64,000 bases of DNA from CAVXSP01 sp963764505 (lineage in GTDB: Bacteria > Acidobacteriota > Vicinamibacteria > Vicinamibacterales > SCN-69-37): contig CAVXSP010000001.1 of NCBI GenBank assembly GCA_963764505.1, forward strand, positions 496,001 to 560,000, written 5' to 3'. Every line of letters begins with the position of its first letter. Positions within the stretch are counted from its first letter, which is position 1. The position numbers were made by a program, and so were the translations under genes. Below, piece by piece: positions 32,519 to 44,871 of this stretch. Under the pieces are notes generated by a model. It made no database searches and was not told the origin of the DNA. It worked only from the letters and a program-made list of their open reading frames with translations.

Positions 32519-34195
32519 TCACCGGGACAGCATCTTCTCCCGCACGGCCCTGAACTCGTTGCCGGGCTTCCACTCCGGGAACTTGTCGGCCTGCGCGACG
32601 CGGTAGCCCACCGCCATCAGCAGCTTGGCCTGTTCGCCCAGGCCCGACAGATCCCAATCCGGCTTCACCTCGTCGGACGGCGAGTGGTAGTCCTCGTTCG
32701 TGTACTCGTCCTTCTTCTGTTTGCCGAATCCAGGCGGCTTGCCGATGTACTCCAGCCCGCTGTCGGTGTCGAGCGCCGGCACGCCGAACTTCGCGAAATT
32801 GAAGTGATCCGAGCGGTAGTAGTAGCCCTTTTCCGGCTCCGCGTCAGGGACGAGCACCCGTCCCTGTTCCGCGGCCGCGTCACGCAGGTAGTCGTCGAGA
32901 TCCGAGGCCCCCAGGCCGATGACGACGATGTCCTTCGTGCGGCCCCAGAGCGGCAGGTTGTCATCGACGTTGATGTTCGCCAGCGTCCGGTTGAGTGGAT
33001 AGAGGGGAAGCTGCGCGTAGTACTGCGAGCCCAGCAGCCCCTGCTCTTCTGCCGTCAAGGCGAGAAAGAGCATCGTGCGCTTGGGCGGCGGATCGATCGT
33101 CTTCATCTTGCGCGCGATCTCGAGCAGCGCGGCCGTTCCGGACGCGTTGTCGGCCGCGCCGTTGTAGATGCGGTCGCCGTTCTTCGGATCGCCAATCCCG
33201 AGATGATCCCAGTGCGCGGAGAAGATGACGTACTGGTCGCGGAGCGCGGGATCCGAGCCGGGTAGCTTCGCCACCACGTTCTGCGACTCGATCGTCCGCA
33301 TGTGCTGCGTCAGCGCGAACGAGGCGGTCAGGCCGAGCGGGACCGGCCGGAAGTCGCGCGTCGCCGCCCGCGCCTCGAGCGCCGCGAAATCCTGGCCGGC
33401 GATCTGGAACAGGCGCCGCGCGGCGTCCTCGGAGATCCAGCTCTCGATCTTCGCGCGGCCCATGTTGCGATCGGGCGTGATCAGGTTGAAGCGCTCGCCG
33501 CCGAATCCCTGCACCACGGTCCACGGATAGCCGGCCTGCTCGGTGTCGTGGACGACGATCGCCGCCGCCGCGCCCAGCTCGGCGGCCTTCTCGTACTTGT
33601 AGGTCCAGCGTCCGTAGTAGGTCATCGCCTTCCCGCCGAAGACCTTCGGATCGAGCGCCGCGGGATCGGCGCCGGACGGCACCGGCGGGTCGTTCACGAG
33701 CATGACGATCGTCTTGCCTCTCACGTCAAGGCCCTTGTAGTCGTCCCACTGATACTCGGGCGCCTGGACGCCATAGCCGACGAACACGATCTCCGAGTTC
33801 TCGAGGCGGATGTCCTCGGTGACCTGTTCGCTGAACGGCATGAACTCGTCGTGAACCTTGAACGTCGTCTCCTGGCGGCCCTTGTGGACGACGAGCGGGC
33901 CCGCGAACGACGGCGTCAGCCCGACGAGCGGCACCTTCTGGATCCAGGACCCGTCGGGATTTCCAGGCTCGAGGCCGGCCGACTTGAACCGGTCCACGAG
34001 ATAGGCGACCGTCAGTTCTTCGCCCTTGGAGCCCGGCAGCCGGCCTTCGAACTCATCCGACGACAGCTTCTTGATGTCCGTCAGCACGGTGGACGTGTCG
34101 AGGTCCGGAAGGCGGTTCAGCGGCACGGGCCCGGCCGGCGTCGTCGAGCAGGCGGCCGCACAGATCGTCGCGACGAGCAGAAGGCGTGAGCGCAT
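32519..34195 (-). CDS. M28 family zinc aminopeptidase, exported lipoprotein
   Basis: A 558-residue peptidase. The N-terminal signal ends in a lipobox (ICAAACS), so it is probably membrane-anchored in the periplasm. A PA-domain insertion occupies about residues 130-260. M28 zinc ligands are visible: VIFSAHWDHLG (His328, Asp330), GAADNASGTAALLE (Asp349), the catalytic Glu pair in LTAEEQGLLGS (about 383-384), and later acidic and His residues in YYRSDHFNFAKFG. It trims amino acids from peptides. Its promoter region contains the heptad array at 34214. Confidence 0.9.
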   Translation of the reverse strand: MRSRLLLVATICAAACSTTPAGPVPLNRLPDLDTSTVLTDIKKLSSDEFEGRLPGSKGEELTVAYLVDRFKSAGLEPGNPDGSWIQKVPLVGLTPSFAGPLVVHKGRQETTFKVHDEFMPFSEQVTEDIRLENSEIVFVGYGVQAPEYQWDDYKGLDVRGKTIVMLVNDPPVPSGADPAALDPKVFGGKAMTYYGRWTYKYEKAAELGAAAAIVVHDTEQAGYPWTVVQGFGGERFNLITPDRNMGRAKIESWISEDAARRLFQIAGQDFAALEARAATRDFRPVPLGLTASFALTQHMRTIESQNVVAKLPGSDPALRDQYVIFSAHWDHLGIGDPKNGDRIYNGAADNASGTAALLEIARKMKTIDPPPKRTMLFLALTAEEQGLLGSQYYAQLPLYPLNRTLANINVDDNLPLWGRTKDIVVIGLGASDLDDYLRDAAAEQGRVLVPDAEPEKGYYYRSDHFNFAKFGVPALDTDSGLEYIGKPPGFGKQKKDEYTNEDYHSPSDEVKPDWDLSGLGEQAKLLMAVGYRVAQADKFPEWKPGNEFRAVREKMLSR

Positions 34196-34213
34196 GGGGT
34201 CAGTCTACGGTAC

Positions 34214-34284
34214 GGGCTCTGGGCTCTGGGCTCTGGGCTCTGGGCTCTGGGCTCTGGGCTGCTGGGCGACGGGCGACGGGCCTG
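34214..34284. repeat. Heptanucleotide tandem repeat (GGGCTCT)n followed by GGGCGAC units
   Basis: Six perfect GGGCTCT units run from 34214 to 34255 plus a partial unit, then two GGGCGAC units and a variant at 34264-34284. The array lies between the divergent starts of the M28 peptidase (34195) and DUF2236 (34329) genes, in their shared promoter region. Confidence 0.9.
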
Positions 34285-34328
34285 GCATCCGGGGACGACG
34301 GACTCCGGGCGACGCGTACAATCGAGTC

Positions 34329-35114
34329 ATGGTGCCGGTGGTGGGTAGGCGGATCAACCGCGAGGCGGTCGTGCTGCTCGGCTGGGGTCGCGCGATCCTG
34401 CTGCAGCTCGCGCATCCGCTCGTCGCAGCGGCCGTCAATGACTACAGCGGCTTCGACAGGAGCGCCGGCGGGTACGTGCGGCGCGTGCGGCGCACCGTCG
34501 GCGGCATGCTCGAGATCACCTTCGGGTCGCCGGAGCGGGCACGGGAGGCCATCGGGCACATCAACCGCATCCACCAGCGCATCTCCGGCACGCTGGAGGA
34601 GCCTGCGGGGATCTTTCCGGCCGGCACGCAATACTCGGCCACCGACCCGGCGCTGCTGCTGTGGGTGCACGCGACGCTGCTGGACTCGATGATGCTCATC
34701 TACGAGTCGCTGGTTGCGCCGCTCACGCGGGAGGAGCGCGATCGATTCTGCCAGGAGGCGGCCGAGACGGGCCGGCTCCTCGGAATCCCGGCCGACCGGC
34801 TGCCCGCCGATCAGCAATCGCTCGAGAGCTATCTGGCGGAGATGTACGCGAGCGGGCAGATTGCGGTCGGTCCGGCCGCCCGCCGCCTCGCGGACGGGCT
34901 CTTCGCGCCGCCGCTCGGCCCGGCGACGCGCCTCTTCCGTATCACGCGCCTCGTCACCACGGGACTGCTGCCGGAACACGTCCGCGCCGGCTACGGCCTC
35001 GCGTGGGACGCCCGTCGGGCACGCACGTTCCGCGCGATCATGGCCATCATCCGGCGCGCCCGCCGCCTGCTCCCGGCCGCCCTCAGGGAGTGGCCGATGG
35101 CGAGGGCGGCTTGA
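34329..35114 (+). CDS. DUF2236 / MpaB-like oxygenase family protein
   Basis: A 261-residue protein of the DUF2236 family (oxygenase MpaB, latex-clearing-protein relatives). Family blocks include INREAVVLLGWGRAILLQLA, HPLVAAAVNDYSGF with the invariant His, LLLWVHATLLDSMMLIYE and FCQEAAETGRLLGIPADRLP. Members bind haem b through conserved His residues and oxidise diverse substrates. No signal peptide is evident. Heptad arrays lie on both sides: GGGCTCT upstream and ATCGGCA directly after its stop at 35114. Confidence 0.85.
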   Translation: MVPVVGRRINREAVVLLGWGRAILLQLAHPLVAAAVNDYSGFDRSAGGYVRRVRRTVGGMLEITFGSPERAREAIGHINRIHQRISGTLEEPAGIFPAGTQYSATDPALLLWVHATLLDSMMLIYESLVAPLTREERDRFCQEAAETGRLLGIPADRLPADQQSLESYLAEMYASGQIAVGPAARRLADGLFAPPLGPATRLFRITRLVTTGLLPEHVRAGYGLAWDARRARTFRAIMAIIRRARRLLPAALREWPMARAA

Positions 35115-35116
35115 GC

Positions 35117-35151
35117 ATCGGCAATCGGCAATCGGCAATGGACAATCGGCA
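35117..35151. repeat. Heptanucleotide array ATCGGCA, left arm of an inverted pair
   Basis: Five contiguous 7-base units, three perfect, then ATGGACA, then ATCGGCA, begin two bases after the DUF2236 stop. The unit is the reverse complement of TGCCGAT, which is the rotated GATTGCC unit of the array at 35689. The two arrays therefore bracket the four-helix-bundle gene in inverted orientation. Confidence 0.9.
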
Positions 35152-35288
35152 GCCACCAATTGCGGAATTTGCACTCGTCAACGGTTTTCCGCATTGCGAA
35201 GGTTGCCGTATTCCCTGCAATGGTCGCGCTGAGGCGCGGGCCAGCCGGCGGGATCAATTCGGCACGCGGGTTGCTCGCCGACAGCGTC

Positions 35289-35688
35289 GTGACTCCCGAA
35301 CTTTTGAGACGGCGGCTGGCTGATTTGGCGCGGGGCGTTCGACTGCTCGTCCGGCCGTTGGTGACGCGGCTGGAGACTCGTGACTGCGCCCTTCAGGTGC
35401 TCGCCTCGTCCACCTCTGCCGCGGCGAACTACCGGGCCGCAACACGGGCGCGATCGCACGTGGAGTTCACGGCGAAGATCGGCGTGGCGCTCGAAGAGGC
35501 CGACGAAACGCTCTTCTGGTTGGAACACCTGCGCGACTGCGAAGTCATCGACGCTTCGTCCCAGGCCGTGCTGGACGAGGCGCGTCAGCTCGTGGCCATC
35601 CTCACGGCTGCCAGGTCCACGGCTCGAGCGCGCCAGCGGACCCTGGCTCGCTCGGTCGCCGGCGGAGACCGAACATCTCACTGGCGCT

Positions 35689-35690
<2 letters not shown>
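35289..35690 (+). CDS. Four-helix-bundle (S23 / IVS-type) protein
   Basis: A protein of about 133 residues from GTG 35289, with the S23 ribosomal / 23S-intervening-sequence four-helix-bundle pattern: TPELLRRRLADLARGVRLL, STSAAANYRAATRARSHVEF and ALEEADETLFWLEHLRD. Relatives include bIVP proteins encoded in 23S rRNA insertions and Avd accessory proteins of diversity-generating retroelements. Here it is a free-standing gene. GTG 35289 fits the family N-terminus; ATGs at 35160 and 35220 would add unrecognised residues. It is flanked by inverted heptad arrays at 35117-35151 and 35689-35806, and its stop codon overlaps the right-hand array. Confidence 0.72.
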
Positions 35691-35804
<114 letters not shown>

Positions 35805-35806
<2 letters not shown>

Positions 35807-36875
35807 AAAAGGCAACCACCCCTCCTCGTCCCGTGATGCCCGCGTCGGGATCCTCGAGGTTGTGCACGCCGGCGCCGAGCAGCCGGACGGGCCGGGTGCC
35901 GGCTTCCGTTTTCGCGAGCAGCGCCACGGCGCGCTCCTGAATCCGATCCGGGTCGTTGGTGGGCGCGCGCGTGTCGCTGCGCGTGATCGTCGTGAAATCC
36001 CCGTATCGCACCTTGATCGTGACGGTGCGCGCGACCAGCCCGCGTTCGCGCAGCCATTCGGCGTTCTCGCGGGCCATTCCCGCGATCTCCTCGCGAATGC
36101 GGTCGAGACCGACGAGATCGTGCGCGTAGGTGCACTCGCTCGACGACGACTTCGACGGGCGGTTGGGCTGAACGGAACGTTCGTCCACGCCGGCGGCCAG
36201 CTGGGTCAGCCAGTCGGCGAGGCCGCCGACGCTCGCCCGCAGGACGGACGGGCTCGCGGTGCGGACGTCGATCAGCCGGGCGATGCCGTGCTCCTGCAGC
36301 CGGCGCGCGGTGACCGGCCCGACGCCCCAGAGCGCGTCGACCGGCAGCTCCTTCAGAAAGCTCTCGACGCGCTCGGGCGCGATGACCGTCAGGCCGTCGG
36401 GCTTCTGCCAGGCGGACGCGATCTTGGCCAGGAACTTGTTCGGCGCGACGCCCGCCGACGCCGTCAGGCCCGTGCGCTCCCGGATCTCCACCTTGATCCG
36501 CCTCGCGACGTTCACACCGAGCGGCTCCTGCCACGTGTTCTCGGTGACGTCGAGATAGGCCTCGTCCAGCGACAGCGGCTCGACCAGTGGCGTGACCGCA
36601 CGATAGATCTCGAGGACCTGCTGCGAGACGGCCCGGTATTTCGAGAAGTCGGGCCGCACGACCTCCAGCTCCGGACACAGCCGGACCGCCCGGGCCATCG
36701 GCATCGCCGACCGCACGCCGAAGCGCCGCGCCTCGTAGCTTGCGGCCGCGACGACGCCGCGCGAGGCCGGCCGGCCGCCGACCGCGACGGGCCGGCCGCG
36801 CAGCTCGGGCCGGTCCCGCTGCTCGACCGAGGCGTAGAACGCGTCCATGTCGACGTGAAGGATGCGGCGGGGCAT
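35805..36875 (-). CDS. dinB: DNA polymerase IV (Y-family)
   Basis: A 356-residue translesion polymerase. Catalytic motifs are ILHVDMDAFYASVEQRDRP (residues 5-23) and PLSLDEAYLDVTEN (about 100-113), both with the metal-binding acidic residues. HhH and little-finger domains follow (WGVGPVTARRLQEHG). Length is typical of Pol IV. The very C-terminus (TGRGGVVAF) lacks a clear canonical beta-clamp motif. It copies damaged DNA in the cytosol, probably under DNA-damage control, though no LexA box was identified. A 9-base repeat array lies just upstream of its start. Confidence 0.92.
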
Positions 36876-36950
36876 GACAGGTATGCCGGGTTGCGGGCAG
36901 GTGACGCCAGGTACGCCAGGTACGCCGGGTACGCCGGGTACGCCGGGTAC
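36876..36950. repeat. Nonanucleotide tandem repeat GCC(A/G)GGTAC between dinB and parC
   Basis: Five contiguous perfect-to-one-mismatch 9-base units run from 36906 to 36950, preceded by degenerate units back to the dinB start (GACAGGTAT, GCCGGGTTG). The array occupies most of the 116-base divergent promoter region of dinB and parC, leaving the A+T-richer 36960-36990 (CTTTATTAGAAT) as the likely parC promoter. Confidence 0.9.
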
Positions 36951-36991
36951 GACGAATGAGCTTCGTCCGCCAACTTTATTAGAATCTGCCC

Positions 36992-39367
<2,376 letters not shown>

Positions 39368-39428
39368 CCGGACGGCGAGGCCGGGCCCGATGCGCCGGAC
39401 GGTTTCTCGCGTAAGATAGCGGTCGCTC

Positions 39429-40043
39429 ATGGAGGTGCGGATGCGGTCAGTCGTCGGAATGGCCATCTTCTCCAGTTGTCTCGTCGTCGGCGCAGCGGCG
39501 TTCGTGTTCGCGCAGGGCCAGCCGGAAGGCGCCCCGCCGGCGGCGCCGGGCCAGGGCGGCGCCCCGGGCGGCGGTCGCGCCGCGCCCCCGCCGCCGCAGA
39601 ACCTGAAAGTGCTGCCGAAGGATTGGACCCGTCAGCAGGTGCAGGCCTTGATGCAGACGTTCGTCGTCAGCCTCGGGCAGCAGCCCCCGGGCCGCGGCGA
39701 GCCGCCCGCGCCGGAAGGCAAGGGCGAAGGGTGCCTGCACTGTCACGTGCGAGGCACGCAGCCCGGTCCGGGCGGACGCGGACCTCAGGTCGACTACCCG
39801 TCCGACGAGAATCCGAAGAAGGACGTCGCGCGCAAGATGATCCAGATGGTCATGGCCGCGAACGCGGACTACCTGAAGGACGTCGGCGAATCGGCGCCCG
39901 AGAAGATCAGCTGCTACACCTGCCACCGCGGCGAGTCCGACAAGCCGCCGATGGAGCCGCCGAACGGGTGGGGACGCGGCGGGTTCAGCCTGCTGCCCCC
40001 CGGCCCGCCGATTCCGCAGCGCGGCGGCCAGCGCGGAAACTGA
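39429..40043 (+). CDS. Exported dihaem c-type cytochrome, photosynthetic reaction-centre cytochrome-like
   Basis: A 204-residue protein with a signal (VVGMAIFSSCLVVGAAAFVF), a Gly/Pro/Ala-rich spacer, and two CxxCH haem sites: CLHCH at residues 102-106 and CYTCH at 162-166. Between them ARKMIQMVMAANADYL supplies a Met-containing helix, as in the reaction-centre cytochrome C subunit family that is widespread in Acidobacteriota. A periplasmic electron-carrier role is inferred. It has no photosynthesis neighbours. A second low-complexity tail (GPPIPQRGGQRG) closes it. Confidence 0.82.
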   Translation: MEVRMRSVVGMAIFSSCLVVGAAAFVFAQGQPEGAPPAAPGQGGAPGGGRAAPPPPQNLKVLPKDWTRQQVQALMQTFVVSLGQQPPGRGEPPAPEGKGEGCLHCHVRGTQPGPGGRGPQVDYPSDENPKKDVARKMIQMVMAANADYLKDVGESAPEKISCYTCHRGESDKPPMEPPNGWGRGGFSLLPPGPPIPQRGGQRGN

Positions 40044-40153
40044 GGCGGGGAGGCCGATCGCGCCTCCTCCCTTCGGCCCGGCGATCATGAACCGGTGATC
40101 GCCGGGGACGTCGGTCTTTGCCTTGCGCCGCCCGCCTCGATACAGTTCACGTG

Positions 40154-41545
<1,392 letters not shown>

Positions 41546-41564
41546 TGCAGGGACGGAGCTGTCC

Positions 41565-41939
41565 ATGGCCAATGAAACGGGGGCCGGCCTGTCGCACGTG
41601 ATGCTCGGTGTCACCGACATCGAGCGGTCGACGAAGTTCTACGAGAAGACGCTGGGCCGGCGGGTGATCTTTCGCGCCGGCGACGGCCTGGTGTTCGTCG
41701 ACGGAGGGCCCGTGGCGATCGGGCTGAACCAGGCGCTGTCGGCGGCGCGCCAGCCGGTGGCCGGCGCCGTCGAGCTCGTCTTCGGGGTCGAGAACGTCAA
41801 GGCCTCCTACCGCGCGCTGGTCAGGAAAGGGGTCATTTTCGTCGTCGAACCGCGGCAAGCGACCGATAAGGAATGGGTGGCCACCTGCGCCGACCCCGAC
41901 GGCCATCTCCTGACGCTCTTCGGTCCGCCGGGCGAGTGA
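41565..41939 (+). CDS. VOC family protein (glyoxalase/dioxygenase fold)
   Basis: A 124-residue vicinal-oxygen-chelate protein: LSHVMLGVTDIERSTKFYEK with the first metal His, then WVATCADPDGHLLTLFGPP with the second metal-ligand region. Such small VOC proteins may be lyases, isomerases or binding proteins. Lies between fumC and sucA, 19 and 3 bases from its neighbours, so it is probably cotranscribed with them. Confidence 0.85.
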   Translation: MANETGAGLSHVMLGVTDIERSTKFYEKTLGRRVIFRAGDGLVFVDGGPVAIGLNQALSAARQPVAGAVELVFGVENVKASYRALVRKGVIFVVEPRQATDKEWVATCADPDGHLLTLFGPPGE

Positions 41940-41942
41940 GGG

Positions 41943-44851
41943 ATGGACGCCGGTCCCCGATTCTCGATTGATACGATGGATGCGATGTCGTCCGGGTGGC
42001 TCGATTTCGAGGGCGTCAACGCCGCGTATGCGCTGGAGCTGTACGAGCGCTTTCAGCGCGATCCGAAGTCGGTCGACCCGGAGACACGGGCGTTTTTCGA
42101 ACAGCATCCGCCGAGCACCCCGGCACCCCAGCACCTCGGCGCCCTGGAACCTTGCGACCCGTCCGTCATCGTCGGCGCCGTGAACCTGGCGCAGAGCATC
42201 CGGCTGTACGGCCACCTTGCGGCGCAGATCGATCCGCTGGGCAGCCGGCCGGTCGGGGATCCTACGCTCGTGCCGTCCACCCACGGCGTCACCGAAGCCG
42301 ACCTGCGCCGTCTGCCCGCCAGTCTGATCGGAGGACCCGTCGCCGAGGGCGCCGACACCGTGTGGGACGTCGTCGAACGCCTGCGGCAGATCTACTGTTC
42401 GACCACGGGTTTCGATGTCGCGCACATCTTCGTCGCCGAGGAGCGGCAATGGCTGCGCGACGCGATCGAGACCGGTCGATTTCGCGCGCCGGCCGATCCG
42501 ATCGATCCCGTCGCGCTGCTCGAACGCCTCACGCAGGTGGAGGCGTTCGAGCGGTTCCTGCACCGCACGTTCCCCGGCAAGACGCGCTTCTCGATCGAGG
42601 GGCTCGACACGCTGGTGCCCTTGCTGGACGAGGTCATCGGCGAGGCGGCCGGCGCCGGCATGCGCCGGACCTTCATCGCCATGGCGCACCGCGGCCGGCT
42701 GAACGTGATGGCGCACGTGCTCGGGAAACCGTACCGAGCAGATCCTGGCGGAGTTCAAGGACCCCGTCACCCATGCCCACGAGATCGAAGGGGTGACGTG
42801 GAGCGGCGACGTCAAGTACCACCTCGGTGCGTCGCGGGCGCTGGCGGGCGGCGAAGCGGTCGAGATGGTGATCTCGATGCCGCCGAATCCGAGTCATCTG
42901 GAGGCGATCGACCCGGTGCTCGAAGGCATGGCCCGGGCGGCCGGCACCGACGCGGCGCAGCCGGGGCCGCCGGCCTTCGATCCCGAAGCGGCCCTGCCGA
43001 TTCTGATCCACGGCGATGCGGCGTTCCCGGGGCAGGGCGTCGTGGCCGAGACGCTGAATCTCCATCGGCTGCCCGGCTACACGACGGGCGGCACGATTCA
43101 TATCATCGCCAACAATCAGATCGGCTTCACGACCGAGCCGGGGGACGCCGCGAGCACGCTCTATGCGAGCGGGCTCGCCCGCGGGTTCAAGATCCCGATC
43201 TTCCACGTCAACGCAGACGACCCTGAAGCCTGCATCGCCGCGGCCCGGCTCGCGTTCGCCTACCGTGCGCGGTTCGGGCGCGACGTCCTGATCGATCTCG
43301 TCGGCTACCGCCGCTACGGCCACAACGAGGGCGACGAGCCGGCGTTCACCCAGCCGTTGATGTACGCGAAGATCGCCGCCCAGCCCACGGTCCGGGAGAT
43401 GTGGGGCAGAACGCTCGAGTCGCGCGGTCTCGTCGAGGCATCGCGCGCCGACGCGATGCTGCAGGACCGGCTGGCGAACCTGCAGCAGATGTTCGAGGCG
43501 CTCGATCCGGCGGCGCACCTGGTGGAGCCGACGCCCGAGGTCGCCGCGCCAGGTACGGCGGCCAGGACGGAAACGGCCGTCTCGATCGAGCGCTTGCGGG
43601 CGCTGAACGACGGTCTGATGGCGCTGCCCGAGGGCTTCACCGTGCACCGCAAGCTGGTGCGCGCGCGTGAGCGGCGCGCGGCCCTGCTGAACGCGGTCGA
43701 CGAGCGGAGCATCGACTGGTCGGCATCGGAGGATCTGGCGCTCGCGACGATTCTCGAGGACGGCATGCCCGTCCGGTTGACCGGCGAGGACGTCGAGCGC
43801 GGTACCTTCAGCCATCGCCACGCGGTGCTCGTCGACGCGAACGACGGCCGCGCCTTCGTCCCGCTGCAGCACCTGCCGCAGGCCCGGGCCTCGTTCGAGA
43901 TCCACAACAGCCCGCTCAGCGAGAACGCCGCGCTCGGGTTCGAGTACGGCTACAACATCGAGGCGCCGGGGCGCCTGGTGATCTGGGAGGCGCAGTACCG
44001 GAGACTTCGTGGACGGCGCGCAGGTCGTGCTCGACGAGTTCATCCTCTCGGCGCGCGCCAAGTGGGGCCAAGAGCCGTCGCTCGTGCTGCTCCTGCCGCA
44101 CGGCCACGAAGGTCAGGGGCCCGATCACGCGAGCGCCAGGCCCGAGCGGTTCCTGCAGCTCGCGGCCGACATCAACATGCGCGTCGCCAACTGCACCACG
44201 GCCGCGCAGTATTTCCACCTGCTGCGCCGGCAGGCGCTGCTGCTCGAGCGCGATCCGCTGCCATTGATCGTCCTGACGCCCAAGAGTCTGCTGCGCCACC
44301 CCATGGTCGCCTCGTCGCCGCGTGACCTGGCGGAGGGCCGCTGGCACGAACTGCTCGACGATCCGGAGGTCGAGCGGTCCGCCGGGCGCGGCGCCAGGGA
44401 GCGCGAACGCGGCGGAGGCGCCGGCGGGCCGGACGCCGCGGCGCCGATGCAGGCCGGCGACGTGCGGCGCCTGATCTTCTGCAGCGGCAAGATCGGGATC
44501 GACCTGCTGGCGAGCCGGGGCCGGCTCGACGCCTCGGCCGTCGCGGTGTGCCGCGTCGAGCAGATCTTCCCGATCCCGGTCCGCGAGATGCTCGGGGTCA
44601 TCGAGCGCTATCCGCAGCTCGAGGAAGTGTGCTGGGTCCAGGAAGAGCCCGAGAACATGGGCGTCTGGGACTTCGTACGGCCGTCGCTCGAAGGACTGTC
44701 CGGCACGCGGCGGTTCTCGGTGCTGGCCCGTCCGCGCAGCTCCAGCCCGGCGGAAGGGTCGGCGGCAAGGCACGCGCAGAACCAGGAGAGCCTGATCGCG
44801 CGGGCGCTGGACCTGAAGACGCGCGTGAAGAGTCTGGAGATGAAGGGCTAG
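41943..44851 (+). CDS. sucA: 2-oxoglutarate dehydrogenase E1 component, with two +1 frameshifts
   Basis: Three frames join into one E1 of about 969 residues, close to the usual 930-970. N-terminal frame: SGWLDFEGVNAAYALELYER to AMAHRGRLNVMAHVLGKPY. Second frame: QILAEFKDPVTHAHEIEGV, then TPP-site region GDAAFPGQGVVAETLNLHRL to GYNIEAPGRLVIWEAQY. Third frame: GDFVDGAQVVLDEFILSARA to the stop. The joins are near 42737 (CCGTACCGAGCAG) and 44000 (CAGTACCGGAGAC), each explained by one extra C after GTAC. Both halves at each join are intact, so sequencing or assembly error is the likely cause. It supplies the decarboxylating E1 of the TCA complex, next to the E2 gene. Confidence 0.92.
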
Positions 44852-44871
44852 CGTTCCGCGAGTCGAACCGT

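Noticed and set aside
42728..44010. Programmed +1 frameshifting in sucA
   Set aside because: Two shifts at the same sequence context as breaks in unrelated genes make systematic sequence error more likely; no slippery stop or stimulator is seen.
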